64,000 nt of DNA from Pseudanabaena yagii GIHE-NHR1 (GTDB taxonomy: Bacteria; Cyanobacteriota; Cyanobacteriia; Pseudanabaenales; Pseudanabaenaceae): the NCBI RefSeq assembly GCF_012863495.1, contig NZ_JAAVJL010000002.1, positions 560,501-624,500 of the forward strand. The letters run 5' to 3'. The notes under the pieces were generated by a model. It was not told the origin of the DNA and did not search any database. It worked only from the letters and a program-made list of their open reading frames with translations. This document shows positions 20,444 to 30,468 of the stretch, piece after piece. The position numbers and the translations under genes are program-made. Position 1 is the first letter of the stretch. Each line of letters starts with the position of its first letter.

Positions 20444-20470
20444 GAGTTCTTCGCCTTCGGCGAAGAACTC
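20444..20470 (-). terminator. Hairpin after the ABC-2 permease gene
   Basis: Perfect 12-bp arms (20444-20455, 20459-20470), loop TTC, 6 bp past the permease stop. Confidence 0.7.
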
Positions 20471-20476
20471 ACTCAT

Positions 20477-21274
20477 TTAAAACTGACGACGGGCAAAAAT
20501 GAGAATGGCGATCGCTAGAGTTAATAACGCATAACTCAGGATATAAATACCATTGCTGAGCATATCGGCTAAGCTTGGCAGGATGTTATATACTGCTTCA
20601 TTCTTGAGGTTAGCACGGGATAAATCAGGCAAAATCATATAAAAAGTACGAGTAACCGCTTGTAAGCTTGGATTTTTAGATATTTCGCCTAAAAGCAGCA
20701 AGTCACGGCTAAAGTTGCCAATGACATAGGCAGCAAGGGTTAGTAAAGAGGCAATGAGAGAACCTGTAAATGTGCCAAAGAAAATTGCGATCGCGCCTAA
20801 CAGCATAATCTGCCAAAAGATGAAAAAGTTCGCTGTGAGAATCGCAGGAATCGGAATGGTAATTTGCTTGATGGTCATCAAGATAATAAAAATGATGCTC
20901 ATAATCGATACGAGCGCACCGACTACCGCACTCAACCCCAAATGCTTACCAAGGACAAACTCGGCTCGGTGCATTGGTTTAGCAATGAGAATAAAAATGG
21001 TACGCTTATCGATTTCTTTATTGATCAGATTTGTTCCAACCAATACCGCCACAATTAAGCTCACTACCTCGATCGCTGCGATACCCGTATCGACAATCAT
21101 TTTTGCCGATGAGTCATAGGAAAACTCTGGCAGCATCATCATCGCTGACACCACAATTAAGGTGTATAGCAAAGAAAGATAAAGCACCTGCTCACGCACT
21201 GTTTCGCGAAAGACATTGGTAGCGATCGCCCAAATGCGACCTAAACTTAGACTCAGGTTCAGGCTAAAGTTCAT
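20477..21274 (-). CDS. ABC-2 type transporter permease
   Basis: 265 residues with six predicted membrane segments. An early motif, LVGTNLINKEIDKRTIFILI (about 80-99), is typical of ABC-2 membrane proteins that work with a separate ATPase. No ATPase gene lies next to it. Cyanobacterial homologues are annotated as ABC transporter permeases of unknown cargo. It is preceded by a tandem 46-bp repeat region and cobH. Confidence 0.85.
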   Translation of the reverse strand: MNFSLNLSLSLGRIWAIATNVFRETVREQVLYLSLLYTLIVVSAMMMLPEFSYDSSAKMIVDTGIAAIEVVSLIVAVLVGTNLINKEIDKRTIFILIAKPMHRAEFVLGKHLGLSAVVGALVSIMSIIFIILMTIKQITIPIPAILTANFFIFWQIMLLGAIAIFFGTFTGSLIASLLTLAAYVIGNFSRDLLLLGEISKNPSLQAVTRTFYMILPDLSRANLKNEAVYNILPSLADMLSNGIYILSYALLTLAIAILIFARRQF

Positions 21275-21319
21275 AGGTCTACAAAATCCTCATAAGTCCT
21301 AACATCATCACATTTTACA

Positions 21320-21453
21320 GTGATTTGAGTGAGTGCGCCCCTTTGGGGCGCACTCACTATCCTAAGTGATTTGAGTAAGTACACTCCTTTGAGACGCACT
21401 CACTATCCTAAGTGATTTGAGTTAAGTGCACCTCTTTGGGATGGCATTCATAT
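21320..21453. repeat. Tandem repeat, about 46 bp x 3, with internal palindrome
   Basis: Units starting GTGATTTGAGT begin at 21320, 21366 and 21412. The first contains a perfect 13-bp-arm palindrome (21329-21357, loop TTT). The later units are progressively diverged, so the palindrome is degraded in them. Intergenic between the permease and cobH. Confidence 0.8.
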
Positions 21454-21477
21454 ACTTGACACACCAAAGTAATCTTT

Positions 21478-21524
21478 GCCCTCACCCCTAGCCCCTCTCC
21501 CGCAGGAGATAGGGGTGAGGGGTG
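21478..21524. repeat. CCCTCTCC-type palindromic repeat, copy 1
   Basis: A palindrome of the form CCCTCACCCCTAGCCCCTCTCC...GGGGTGAGGG. Related copies are at 31336-31372 and 45541-45578. It is a dispersed intergenic repeat located after cobH. Confidence 0.7.
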
Positions 21525-21540
21525 CGTCAAGTTATCCTAC

Positions 21541-22152
21541 CTAGTTACCATAGGCTTGCCATGCTAAGCTAACCAGTGCATTAAATATGGCAGATGCTGC
21601 GATCGCATTTCCCTTACGCCCATCGACTCGAATATGGGGAATTTGTGAATCATGGAGCCGTGACTTAATCACGTCATTATCAATAAAGCCAGCAGGCGCA
21701 CCAATCACTAAGGCGGGTTTAACTTCCTCAACTTCGATCAAATCGACAAGAGTTGCCAAAGCAGGCTGAGACTCCCCAATCACAAATATGGCTTCAGGAT
21801 AGCGCTTCGCTAAGGTCTCAATTCCCCAAGCTGCCTGAGTTTTTCCCTTTTGCGGACGGGTGATCGCATCAACACCACAATAAATAGGATTAGCAAAGGT
21901 ATCACAGACCTTGGGAAAGATTGCTGCCTGCACAGTAGGAACATCAACAACAACCGTAGTACGTGCTGCTAGAGCTGAGGCTCCCGCTTGCAAAGCCTGC
22001 TCTGAAAACCTTACAAGATTTTTATACTCAAAATCTGCGGTGGCATAAATTACTTGGCGCACAATTTCATATTCGGATGGTGATAGTGAGTGTTCACCAA
22101 TTTCTTGATCAATGATTGCTAAGCTTTGTGCATCAGTAATATGCCATTCCAT
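21541..22152 (-). CDS. cobH: Precorrin-8X methylmutase
   Basis: 203 residues, the normal CobH/CbiC length. The enzyme moves a methyl group from C-11 to C-12 of precorrin-8X in cobalamin synthesis. Supporting segments: IVRQVIYATADFEYKNLVRF near the N-terminus, containing the His/Arg region of the family, then IYCGVDAITRPQKGKTQAAWGI and LVIGAPAGFI. No other cobalamin gene and no cobalamin riboswitch is visible nearby, so the gene is isolated from its pathway. Confidence 0.93.
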   Translation of the reverse strand: MEWHITDAQSLAIIDQEIGEHSLSPSEYEIVRQVIYATADFEYKNLVRFSEQALQAGASALAARTTVVVDVPTVQAAIFPKVCDTFANPIYCGVDAITRPQKGKTQAAWGIETLAKRYPEAIFVIGESQPALATLVDLIEVEEVKPALVIGAPAGFIDNDVIKSRLHDSQIPHIRVDGRKGNAIAASAIFNALVSLAWQAYGN

Positions 22153-22314
22153 AGATTTTGTTCAACATCTAAATTGAATATATATTTGAGTTATGAACGT
22201 ACCATGAGTTGCGAGCAAAGTTAAGGCAATAATTATAATGAAAGCGAAAGATGCCCCTAGCAGAGATGCTTTTGTGTGTTTAATCTTACAGCCTGTTGAG
22301 GCTTTGAGTAGTAT

Positions 22315-22363
22315 AGAAATATTTTTGAAAGCGGCGCTTCGCGCCGCTTTCAAAAATATTTCT
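22315..22363 (-). terminator. Perfect 23-bp-arm palindrome after the GGDEF gene
   Basis: Arms 22315-22337 and 22341-22363, loop TTC. GC-rich centre and AT-rich base, located 31 bp past the GGDEF gene stop. Confidence 0.75.
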
Positions 22364-22393
22364 GGGTTTTAAGTAAGCGCAAAGCGCTGTAGT

Positions 22394-23422
22394 TTAATCT
22401 TTGACTAATTCACTTTGGCGTACACAATTGCGTCCTTCTGCCTTGGCAACATATAAAGCGCGATCGGCGGATTTAAGGAGCAAATTTATTGCCTGAGTAT
22501 GTTGGTGGGGAAAAAGCGTCGCGACACCGCAGCTAATCGTTACATAGGGCGCAACTTTAGAATAACCATGTGGTAACTGGAGCGATCGCACCAATTCTGT
22601 CGCATTCGTAGCAACATTCATACCACCTTCTTGATCTGTATTTGGTAACACAATCACAAACTCTTCACCTCCATAGCGAGCGACTAAATCCGCAGGACGA
22701 TTAGTCGCTTTGCTAATAGCTTGAGCAACAGCTTGCAAACAAAGATCCCCTTCTTGATGCCCGTAATTATCGTTATAGTTTTTAAAAAAATCGATATCGC
22801 ATAAAACTAAGGAAATGGGGACTTTTTCCCTACTAGAACGCTTAAATTCCTGTTCTAGATATTCATCTAAACATCGGCGATTGGCAACCTGTGTCAAGCC
22901 ATCGATGGAGACTAAGCGTTGAAGTTCTTTGACAACTACAGCCAAACGTCGATTTGCGGCTTCTAATTGCTGGCGCAAATTTGCTTGTTCCAGTAAGCGC
23001 CTTACCCTCTGGCGCAATACTGCCCAATGAATTGGCTTAGTGACATAATCCGAAGCCCCCACTTCATAGGCGCGATCAACGGACTCACGATCCTCAAGTG
23101 CCGTAATAATTAAAATAGGCGTATGATCCCCATGAGGTAGCTTTTGGAGTCTTGAACAGCATTCAAAACCGTCCAAAACAGGCATCATCGCATCTAGCAA
23201 AATCATATCTGGTTGATACTCTTGATAAAGCTTTAATGCTTCTAGCCCATCTGCCGCCTCAACTACCCGATAGTTTTCGCGCTCCAAATAACGCACCAAA
23301 ATTTTTCGCATAAACATATCGTCATCCACAATTAAAATCAGTGCGGGTTCGGATGCTGCTATCTCGGAAATATTTTCTTCTTGAGGTGGATGCTTATTGT
23401 TATCGCGATCTTCGGTTGTCAT
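22394..23422 (-). CDS. Receiver-GGDEF diguanylate cyclase
   Basis: 342 residues. A receiver (about 28-145, phospho-acceptor Asp77 in MILLDAMMP, Lys in YVTKP) is followed by a short coiled coil and a GGDEF domain (about 175-335) with an intact catalytic GGEEF (ARYGGEEFVIVLP). The enzyme makes cyclic di-GMP from GTP when its receiver is phosphorylated, as in PleD/WspR types. It lies 46 bp downstream of the hybrid kinase gene in the same direction, so that kinase is the likely phosphate source. Confidence 0.94.
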   Translation of the reverse strand: MTTEDRDNNKHPPQEENISEIAASEPALILIVDDDMFMRKILVRYLERENYRVVEAADGLEALKLYQEYQPDMILLDAMMPVLDGFECCSRLQKLPHGDHTPILIITALEDRESVDRAYEVGASDYVTKPIHWAVLRQRVRRLLEQANLRQQLEAANRRLAVVVKELQRLVSIDGLTQVANRRCLDEYLEQEFKRSSREKVPISLVLCDIDFFKNYNDNYGHQEGDLCLQAVAQAISKATNRPADLVARYGGEEFVIVLPNTDQEGGMNVATNATELVRSLQLPHGYSKVAPYVTISCGVATLFPHQHTQAINLLLKSADRALYVAKAEGRNCVRQSELVKD

Positions 23423-23468
23423 TACATAACTGGACGGTATTGGACAAAACTAGGCAGGGGAAATTGCA

Positions 23469-26400
23469 CTAATTGTATTTTTCATGTTCTAACTCAGTCT
23501 TAACGCTTGCGTACTCGTCAGCTATTTTATTGATTTTGGTATCTAAATCCTCATAGTTTTGGTTACGGAGATTTATCTCGAGATCACGACATAGTTCTGA
23601 TAGATCCTCTGCGCCAATAACACCGCTACTAGATTTTAAGGTGTGAGCTGTACGCAACATCAAATCAAAATTTTGCTGTGCAAAGCTAGTATATAACTCT
23701 TGGAGGAGCGATCGCGTATTATCTAGGTAACTATCGATTAGCTCACTCAAAAACGATGGATCTTCACCGCCAATATCATTAGCGGCTTCATGCAGAGTGC
23801 CGATGTTAATCGATGATGGCATAGATATATTAGGGGTAACTGGCTGAGATTCTAGCAAAACTCGTACCAGTTCACCATTTTGAATTGGTTTACTGAGGTA
23901 GTCATCCATACCTGCTGCCAAACAAACCTCGCGATCGCCTTGCATAGCATTTGCTGTCATCGCAACTATACGCGGTCTATGAACTAACTTCCCATTTTGT
24001 AAGTTCTCATATATTCGTTTTGTCGCTTCTAAACCATCCATTTCTGGCATCTGCATATCCATAAAGACAACATCATAGGTTTGATGGTAGAGAGCAGCTA
24101 AAACCTCTAATCCATTTGCCACAACATCTGCCCGATAGCCCATCCTCTGTAAGATATGGACAGCAACCTTTTGATTGATTACATTATCCTCTGCCAATAA
24201 AATTCGTAATGGATGATTTCTTGCCATCCTTGGATCAAAAGCATAATTCTGTTGATAGCGTTCAGAATTAATATGACTGGTAATTGAGCCTGTGAATGGA
24301 TATTTAGTCGCAAGAGAACTACCATTGTTACTGGGTGAATAGGCAAAATTTGTTACGGGGGCGGTAATCGTAAAGTAGAAGGTAGAACCTTGTTGATTCT
24401 GACTTTCTACCCACATTGTGCCGCCCATGAGTTCGCATAGTCGCTTACTGATGGCTAAGCCTAGACCTGTACCACCATATTGTCTGGTTGTTGAGGCATC
24501 CACTTGGCTAAAGGGTTGAAATAGTCGATGTAGGCGATCGCTAGGAATACCGATACCAGTATCTTTGACAGCAAACTGGATTGTACGCAATAGCTGTGAT
24601 TCTTCGCGATGATTTCTGAGATCACAGCGCTCATAATGTGAGATTGGTGACTGGGTAACTGAAATATTGACAGAACCTTGACTTGTAAATTTAATGGCAT
24701 TGCCAATCAAGTTGGCTAATACTTGGCGCAATCGGGTCATATCACCAATTACGAGAAGTTCCACGTCGGGATGGATTAAATAGCCTAATTCAATACCTTT
24801 TTCGACTGCCTTTGCCGATAGCAACTCGATGGTATCTTCTAAACAAACTCGCAAATCAAAGCTTTGTTCTTCTAATTCTAAATGCCCTGATTCAATTTTA
24901 GAAAAGTCCAAGATATCATTAATAATTGTCAGCAGGGTATTGCCCGCATTCCTGACGATTTCAACAAATTCTCGCTGTTCCTTATTTAAATTGGTATCTA
25001 ATAAAACTCCTGTCATACCAATTACTGCATTCATAGGAGTCCGAATTTCATGGCTCATAGTTGCCAAAAATTCACTCTTAGAACGATTCGCGGCTTCAGC
25101 AATAATCTTTGCTTCTTCTAATTCAGCATTTTGCTTAATTAATTGCTGTCTTTGGCGAGTTTCCTGCATCAGTAAATGGGCTTGGGACAGAGCAATGCTG
25201 ACTTGATTCGCCACCGATTCTAGTAACTGCTTTTCCTCAATTGTCCATTTATGAAAACTATTACAATGGTGCAATACAATGATTCCATTTGTTAATCCGT
25301 GGGATGAAGTCCGAATGGTTAATAGCGATCGCAACTGCATACGATAAAATAAATCGCCAAATTCATCTAACTCAGGTTCGGTATAAACATTCGTAATAGC
25401 GATCGCTTGATCTTGGCTAGCAATCCTTTGACCAAAGGCACTATTTAACAGAGGTATTTCAATATCTTTAACAGAAAAAATCCTCTCAGATAACTGTTCT
25501 GACATGAGAGAGATTGTTGGTTGAGAGAATTGTTTTTGCTCCTTGTTAACTGATGGATATTCCAAGCGATAGATGAGACAACGACTCGCATGAAAAGCCA
25601 ATTGAATCTGACGAGCCGCAGTTTGGAAAATACTCTCAACATCAAGACTCTGACGAATTTCATCGGTAATTCGATTTAGCAAAATAGTGAGGCGCATTTG
25701 CCTTTTTAAATCTTTTTCTGCTTCTTTGCGCTCAGTGATATCCGTTTGAATACCAATAAAATGTGTTACTTTACCATGTTCATCGAAGATGGGAGAAATA
25801 TTGAGTTCATTCCAAAACAATGTGCCATCTTTGCGGTAGTTTCTAATCACCACAGTACAAGGATTACCCGCAGCAACCGCTTCACGAATCAGCTCTTTCT
25901 CAGGTTGAAAAACATCATCGCCCTGTAAAAAACGACAATTCTTTCCCATCACATCATTAGCGGAATAACCAGTGATTTTTTCAAAGGCAGAATTGACGTA
26001 AACAATCGGATTATTCAGCATACGGCTGTCCGTAATCACAATCCCATTGTGGCTTGCAGCGATCGCCCTTTCCCTTAAGCGCAAAATTTCTTCAATGCGT
26101 TTGCGATCGCTAATATCAAAGCGAATTGCTAAGTATTGGGTAGGTTTACCTTGTTCATCCTGCAACGGAATGATCGTACTGTCTGTCCAATAGTAATTGC
26201 CGTCTTTAGATTGATTCCGAATTTCACCACGCCAAACCTTACCACTAGCGATCGTATCCCATAAATTAGTAAAAAATTCTTGGGAATGATATTGAGAATT
26301 AAGTAGCCGATGGTTTTGACCTAACAGCTCAGCTTCGGTATATCCAGATATTTCACAAAATTTACTATTGGCATAGGTAATATTTCCCTGCAAATCCGTC

Positions 26401-26996
26401 ACAGCTACTATCGCTGCTTGATCAAGGGCAAATTTCTGAAATGCTAATTCATGTAATATCTTTTGGAGCTTTTGCTCAGATTGCTTCCGCTTGGTAATAT
26501 CATTGGCGATGCCTAGAAAGCCAGTAATTTCATTGTCTCCATTACGCAAGACAGAGATAGAAAGGGTTACTGGAAACCGTGAGCCATCCTTACGGATATA
26601 TGTCCATTCCCCTTCATCGATTTGTCCTAGTTTTGCTTTGGCAACAAACACGTCAAAACCTGCGTCAATAGGAACTCCCAACTCTTCAGTTAAGGCGATC
26701 GCCTTTTGTTTGATCTCTTCAAGATCATGAAAACATTCAGGCGTAAATTTGCCGACTAATTCCGATGCGGAATATCCCAACCAATTCTCAGCCGTTTTGT
26801 TAAAAACACTAATCACCCCATCTACGGTTGTGGCAATAATTGAATAGTTCGCACTATCCAAAATTGCTTGATGCAATCCTAAAGATTCTTGAATGTTTTT
26901 TTTCGATGATGATTTTTTGGTAGTAACTTTCTTAGAAGATTTGCCACGATGGCTTTCTGGGTAAGTCGGTAAGTCACCATTCATAAGTGTCAGCAT
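23469..26996 (-). CDS. PAS-PAS-PAS-GAF hybrid histidine kinase with receiver and Hpt
   Basis: 1175 residues, soluble. After a Lys/Ser-rich N-terminus come three PAS/PAC domains (about 40-170, 180-300, 305-425) and a GAF domain (about 445-605). HisKA follows with His649 ([15 protein letters not shown]), then HATPase, a receiver with Asp980 (VVFMDMQMP) and a C-terminal Hpt with His1118 ([13 protein letters not shown]). All phosphorelay residues are present, so phosphate could pass His649-Asp980-His1118 to the receiver of the adjacent diguanylate cyclase. The third PAS has the LOV-like motif [11 protein letters not shown] (Asn-Cys-Arg-Phe-Leu), so blue-light flavin sensing is plausible. Confidence 0.94.
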   Translation of the reverse strand: MLTLMNGDLPTYPESHRGKSSKKVTTKKSSSKKNIQESLGLHQAILDSANYSIIATTVDGVISVFNKTAENWLGYSASELVGKFTPECFHDLEEIKQKAIALTEELGVPIDAGFDVFVAKAKLGQIDEGEWTYIRKDGSRFPVTLSISVLRNGDNEITGFLGIANDITKRKQSEQKLQKILHELAFQKFALDQAAIVAVTDLQGNITYANSKFCEISGYTEAELLGQNHRLLNSQYHSQEFFTNLWDTIASGKVWRGEIRNQSKDGNYYWTDSTIIPLQDEQGKPTQYLAIRFDISDRKRIEEILRLRERAIAASHNGIVITDSRMLNNPIVYVNSAFEKITGYSANDVMGKNCRFLQGDDVFQPEKELIREAVAAGNPCTVVIRNYRKDGTLFWNELNISPIFDEHGKVTHFIGIQTDITERKEAEKDLKRQMRLTILLNRITDEIRQSLDVESIFQTAARQIQLAFHASRCLIYRLEYPSVNKEQKQFSQPTISLMSEQLSERIFSVKDIEIPLLNSAFGQRIASQDQAIAITNVYTEPELDEFGDLFYRMQLRSLLTIRTSSHGLTNGIIVLHHCNSFHKWTIEEKQLLESVANQVSIALSQAHLLMQETRQRQQLIKQNAELEEAKIIAEAANRSKSEFLATMSHEIRTPMNAVIGMTGVLLDTNLNKEQREFVEIVRNAGNTLLTIINDILDFSKIESGHLELEEQSFDLRVCLEDTIELLSAKAVEKGIELGYLIHPDVELLVIGDMTRLRQVLANLIGNAIKFTSQGSVNISVTQSPISHYERCDLRNHREESQLLRTIQFAVKDTGIGIPSDRLHRLFQPFSQVDASTTRQYGGTGLGLAISKRLCELMGGTMWVESQNQQGSTFYFTITAPVTNFAYSPSNNGSSLATKYPFTGSITSHINSERYQQNYAFDPRMARNHPLRILLAEDNVINQKVAVHILQRMGYRADVVANGLEVLAALYHQTYDVVFMDMQMPEMDGLEATKRIYENLQNGKLVHRPRIVAMTANAMQGDREVCLAAGMDDYLSKPIQNGELVRVLLESQPVTPNISMPSSINIGTLHEAANDIGGEDPSFLSELIDSYLDNTRSLLQELYTSFAQQNFDLMLRTAHTLKSSSGVIGAEDLSELCRDLEINLRNQNYEDLDTKINKIADEYASVKTELEHEKYN

Positions 26997-27259
26997 AATT
27001 CAATAAAACCCAGATGCAAAAGTGCTCGAAACATTGACGAGAGATTAGCTATAGGTAATGAGCTTAAAGTCTTAAAAAAAGCTCCCCCCATTAGTATGAA
27101 ATACAATCTTTATCCCCAATCTACAGCCATTTTAGTCTTGTAATCATTCTAATTCTAAATTCTATTTTAATTCTTATGAATCAATAATTAGCCAAAAAAT
27201 TAATGAAAGTTTGCTTTAATCAGGTTTAAGTAGCTGGGTGCAATTAAATCTAAAACCCC

Positions 27260-27298
27260 AAAACCTGTGGCGCACGCTGCGAGTACGCCACAGGTTTT
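27260..27298. repeat. Palindrome, 13-bp arms
   Basis: AAAACCTGTGGCG (27260-27272) pairs with its complement ending at 27298, loop of about 13 bases. Intergenic. Confidence 0.65.
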
Positions 27299-27370
27299 AG
27301 TTCTATTTTTTAATTACGCCTAGGTAATTAATCAATTGTCAATGAGTATTTACTCATGCTAAGTGGCTAA

Positions 27371-27412
27371 CGGCTTCGACTTCGCTCAGCCAACGTTGGC
27401 TGAGCGAAGTCG
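27371..27412. repeat. Dispersed palindromic repeat, copy 2
   Basis: A perfect palindrome of the CTTCGACTTCGCTCAGCC / GGCTGAGCGAAGTCGAAG type centred on AACGTT. It matches 19817-19860. Confidence 0.75.
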
Positions 27413-27460
27413 AAGTCATATAAACTCGGTGGTACCTTTTTTCGTCAAGTCCCTAGGCAC

Positions 27461-27521
27461 AATCAAAACCCGATTTTTTGTGGTGTGGCTTTGTCACACT
27501 ACAAAAAATCGGGTTTTGATT
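27461..27521. repeat. Long hairpin before mnmE
   Basis: Twenty-one-base outer arms (27461-27481 and 27501-27521) pair exactly. After one mismatch GTGTG/CACAC pairs, leaving a 7-base loop. T-rich inner stem. Confidence 0.7.
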
Positions 27522-27538
27522 AAATCACAGAACCTTAA

Positions 27539-27561
27539 ATTCGTTAGACTTGCGTAAGTCC
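27539..27561. repeat. Right end of a MITE-like element
   Basis: AATTCGTTAG then ACTTGCGTAAGTCC, followed by TA. Nearly identical to the right end of the element at 14998-15077. No matching left end could be found upstream, so it may be a solo or truncated end. Confidence 0.5.
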
Positions 27562-27580
27562 TATTTATCAATAAGTTTAA

Positions 27581-28969
27581 ATGAGTCTATCTGATACGAT
27601 CGCAGCGATCGCTACGGCGATTTCCCCACAACAGGGAAGTGTGGGCATTGTGAGATTATCGGGTGATCGCGCAGAGGCGATCGCTAGGCAAATCTTTTAT
27701 GCAAGAGGTAAACAGGTGTGGGAAAGCCACCGTATCCTCTATGGCTATATCAAAAATCCATTAACCAAAGCCACAATTGATGAAAGTCTATTGTTATTGA
27801 TGAAGGCTCCTCGTTCCTTTACCCGTGAGGATGTAGTGGAATTTCACTGTCATGGAGGCATTATGGCAGTGCAACAGGTATTGAATCTCTGTTTAGAGCA
27901 TGGTGCAAGACTAGCGGAAGCAGGAGAGTTTAGTTTACGCGCTTTTCTCAATGGCAGAATCGATCTAACGCAAGCTGAAAGCATTAATGATCTGGTGGGT
28001 GCAAAATCTGCACAGGCGGCTCAATCAGCGATCGCATCTCTAAGGGGTAAACTCGCGCATTCTCTTAAATATTTGCGGAGTAAATGTTTGAATGTCTTAA
28101 CGGAAATTGAAGCGCGGATTGATTTTGAAGATGATTTACCTCCGCTTGATGTGGAATGGGTAAAGACAGAAATTGGGATGGTTGCACAGGAGTCACAACA
28201 AATTTTAGCAACTGCGGATCGGGGTGAGCTATTACGCACAGGCTTAAAAGTTGCCATCGTTGGTCGTCCCAATGTGGGTAAATCAAGTTTACTCAATGCA
28301 TGGAGCCGAAGTGATCGCGCGATCGTGACAGATTTACCAGGAACTACTCGTGATGTGGTGGATTCGCAATTAGTAGTTGGAGGTATTCCCATTCAAGTTC
28401 TTGATACGGCAGGAATTAGGGAAACAGAGGATGTCGTCGAGAAAATTGGTGTGGAGCGATCACGCCAAGCGGCTCAGTCGGCGGATTTGGTCTTAATGGT
28501 GATTGATGCCAGTATTGGTTGGATTGAGAAAGATAAAGAGATTTATAACATCGTTAGCGATCGTCCTTTGATCTTAGTAATGAATAAGATAGATCTTGCT
28601 CTCACCTCCCATGCTCCTCTCCTACAGGATCATGGACTAGGGAGTGGGAGTATTGCCATTGTCAAAACCGCAGCTTCTCAAAATCAAGGTATTGAGGATT
28701 TAGAAGCAGCAATTCTTAAATGTATTCAGCAGGATGCGATCGCGGCGGCGAACCTCGATGTTGCGATTAATCAACGCCAAAAAGCTTGTTTACTCAGGGT
28801 TGTGCAATCTTTAGATAATGTTAAAATTGCAATTACAGATCAGTTACCGCTTGATTTTTGGACAATTGATTTACGTGATGCCATTAGTGCGATCGGTGAA
28901 ATCACAGGCGAGGAGGTAACAGAATCAGTTCTCGATCAAATCTTCAGTCGCTTCTGTATCGGTAAGTAA
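27581..28969 (+). CDS. mnmE: tRNA modification GTPase MnmE
   Basis: 462 residues, full length. MnmE with MnmG makes 5-carboxymethylaminomethyl-uridine at tRNA wobble position 34. The N-terminal folate-binding domain begins [20 protein letters not shown]. The G domain holds G1 [11 protein letters not shown] (about 228-238), G2/G3 DLPGTTRDV and DTAGIRE, and G4 NKID. The C-terminus ends FCIGK, with the catalytic-site Cys of the family. The next gene starts 7 bp downstream. Confidence 0.97.
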   Translation: MSLSDTIAAIATAISPQQGSVGIVRLSGDRAEAIARQIFYARGKQVWESHRILYGYIKNPLTKATIDESLLLLMKAPRSFTREDVVEFHCHGGIMAVQQVLNLCLEHGARLAEAGEFSLRAFLNGRIDLTQAESINDLVGAKSAQAAQSAIASLRGKLAHSLKYLRSKCLNVLTEIEARIDFEDDLPPLDVEWVKTEIGMVAQESQQILATADRGELLRTGLKVAIVGRPNVGKSSLLNAWSRSDRAIVTDLPGTTRDVVDSQLVVGGIPIQVLDTAGIRETEDVVEKIGVERSRQAAQSADLVLMVIDASIGWIEKDKEIYNIVSDRPLILVMNKIDLALTSHAPLLQDHGLGSGSIAIVKTAASQNQGIEDLEAAILKCIQQDAIAAANLDVAINQRQKACLLRVVQSLDNVKIAITDQLPLDFWTIDLRDAISAIGEITGEEVTESVLDQIFSRFCIGK

Positions 28970-28976
28970 AATAGCC

Positions 28977-29393
28977 ATGTTCGGTTTTGCCATTTTATCT
29001 GTTTTGATAAATCTATTAGTAGGTTTAGCGCTTCTTTTCTGCTTGATTTTTATTGTCAATGTGATAGTGCATCGCTCATTGAAATTTCATAGAACAAAAT
29101 GGAATTATTGGGGAGCGATATGGGGAACAATCTTTGCTACAAGCGTATTAGGCACTCTATGGAATTTGAGCCAAGGTGCAAATGCTAAATATGGTTGGTA
29201 TGATAACTTTATCCATATGCCTGTCTACGGAGCTTTATTTGGAGGATATTTGGGATGGATGATGGGCGAGCAAATCTTGGGTAAAGCACCAAAAAATATC
29301 CGAACTTGGCTATTAGGACTTAGTATCGCGATCGCTATTGCTGCTTTCTATGGATATCTCTACACAGGAGCAATCAGCTATGGGGATAGTTAA
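28977..29393 (+). CDS. Small membrane protein of unknown function
   Basis: 138 residues with about four hydrophobic segments (1-28, 42-62, 78-93, 108-128). I recognise no family. Its ATG is 7 bp after the mnmE stop, so it is almost surely co-transcribed and perhaps translationally coupled. It is followed at once by a hairpin terminator (29394-29428). No catalytic motif is seen. Confidence 0.75.
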   Translation: MFGFAILSVLINLLVGLALLFCLIFIVNVIVHRSLKFHRTKWNYWGAIWGTIFATSVLGTLWNLSQGANAKYGWYDNFIHMPVYGALFGGYLGWMMGEQILGKAPKNIRTWLLGLSIAIAIAAFYGYLYTGAISYGDS

Positions 29394-29428
29394 AATCAAC
29401 AAGAAGTGCAAAGCAATTCTTGTTGATT
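29394..29428 (+). terminator. Hairpin after the small membrane gene
   Basis: AATCAACAAGAA (29394-29405) pairs with TTCTTGTTGATT ending 29428, with TGC/GCA inside. It directly follows the stop codon. Confidence 0.7.
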
Positions 29429-29432
29429 AGTC

Positions 29433-30284
29433 TCAAGGATTGCAATAGGAGCAATACATCGGATCGGCAAATTGTTTTCCATCGGGAAATATAAACTCTT
29501 GTTGAAACTCACAGCGATCGCATTTGTATAAATGGGCGCGAATAGATTGAGTTGGCAATCCACAAAGCTCACAGGGTAAACCTTTTAATCGTTTGACAAT
29601 ATCAAAATTCACAAAATCACAATTAGGACAGAGTTGTTGTAATTTGCGAACCAGATCTTCCGTCGCTTTGGCAATATTATTCATGCGGGTGGGATTGTAG
29701 AGCGCTCGCATATCGGTTTCTATATGAATTGTGGGATATGTTCTCAGTAATTCCATTACATTCTCTTTGAGAAATTCTATCGAATTAATTCCCTTATATA
29801 TTGACTGCTTTGCCGATGTCTGAGCATCTGGCATTAAGACAACTGCATGATCAGGAAAGCCTATTTTGAGCGCAAATTCGTAGGCTTGCTCGTAGCTAGA
29901 AATCTCTTGATGGCGAAAATTTGTATCTGTCGAGAGGGATTCACCATATACGGTGAAATCATGCTTCTGATCCATTAATAAAACCAGTTCTCGATTGTAA
30001 GCTATGCCTAAAATTGGATGGGGGAAGAAGCTACCTTCACTGGCGATCGCTAAATCAGCATTAGTTATTTCTAAGGCTCTCGCCGCCTTGATTTTAGCGG
30101 TTTCGATTTGATTGGCAGGGCGATCAATATCGCGAGTAAATGTACCAAACAAGTCGCTATTAAAATCCTGTGGAACTGTAACTTTAATCCCTAAAGAAGC
30201 TTGTAAGATTGGCGCGATCGCTAATTCCTTGTGGTGCATGGTGGCAATTACGGCTAAGCGATCGGTAAATTCGATGGCAGTCAT
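29433..30284 (-). CDS. Probable DUF6671-family protein with C-terminal zinc-ribbon cysteines
   Basis: 283 residues from the chosen ATG at 30284. An upstream in-frame ATG at 30338 is rejected because its extra 18 residues are encoded by a palindrome (30314-30350). The body begins FTDRLAVIATMHHKELAIAP and contains DLAIASEGSFFPHP and ELVLLMDQK. The C-terminus has four CxxC-type pairs (CPNC, CELC, CDRC, CSYC), suggesting two zinc ribbons. I believe this resembles DUF6671, of unknown function, but this is from memory. It is monocistronic. Confidence 0.75.
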   Translation of the reverse strand: MTAIEFTDRLAVIATMHHKELAIAPILQASLGIKVTVPQDFNSDLFGTFTRDIDRPANQIETAKIKAARALEITNADLAIASEGSFFPHPILGIAYNRELVLLMDQKHDFTVYGESLSTDTNFRHQEISSYEQAYEFALKIGFPDHAVVLMPDAQTSAKQSIYKGINSIEFLKENVMELLRTYPTIHIETDMRALYNPTRMNNIAKATEDLVRKLQQLCPNCDFVNFDIVKRLKGLPCELCGLPTQSIRAHLYKCDRCEFQQEFIFPDGKQFADPMYCSYCNP

Positions 30285-30313
30285 CACTTTAACTATCTTG
30301 TGGCAAAACAAAA

Positions 30314-30350
30314 ATTTTCGGTGGTGTGGCACAGCCACACCACCGAAAAT
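30314..30350. repeat. Perfect 17-bp-arm palindrome
   Basis: Arms 30314-30330 and 30334-30350, loop ACA. It lies between the 5' end of the DUF6671-type gene and nrtD. It rules out the longer start of the former. Confidence 0.75.
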
Positions 30351-30435
30351 CTATTCTACAAATTTTGGTGTGATCGCTAGCTGCGAAATTAGGCATGATG
30401 GGGTTAGCCGATAATTTCACTAGACGTAAATACAA

Positions 30436-30465
30436 TATTTCCTGCGCCTGAAGGCGCAGGAAATA
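30436..30465 (-). terminator. Hairpin ending the nrt operon
   Basis: Perfect 14-bp arms (30436-30449, 30452-30465), two-base loop, 3 bp beyond the nrtD stop. Confidence 0.75.
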
Positions 30466-30468
30466 CGA

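Larger units (their letters stand above)
26997..27580. other. Palindrome-rich intergenic region before mnmE
   Basis: A 584-bp gap holding a palindrome at 27260-27298, the dispersed repeat copy 2 at 27371-27412, a long hairpin at 27461-27521 and a MITE-like right end at 27539-27561. I see no coding frame that is not a product of these repeats. Confidence 0.7.

Noticed and set aside
30285-30338. A longer N-terminus for the DUF6671-type protein
   Set aside because: The extra residues are encoded by a perfect palindrome, and the family-like sequence begins at the ATG at 30284.
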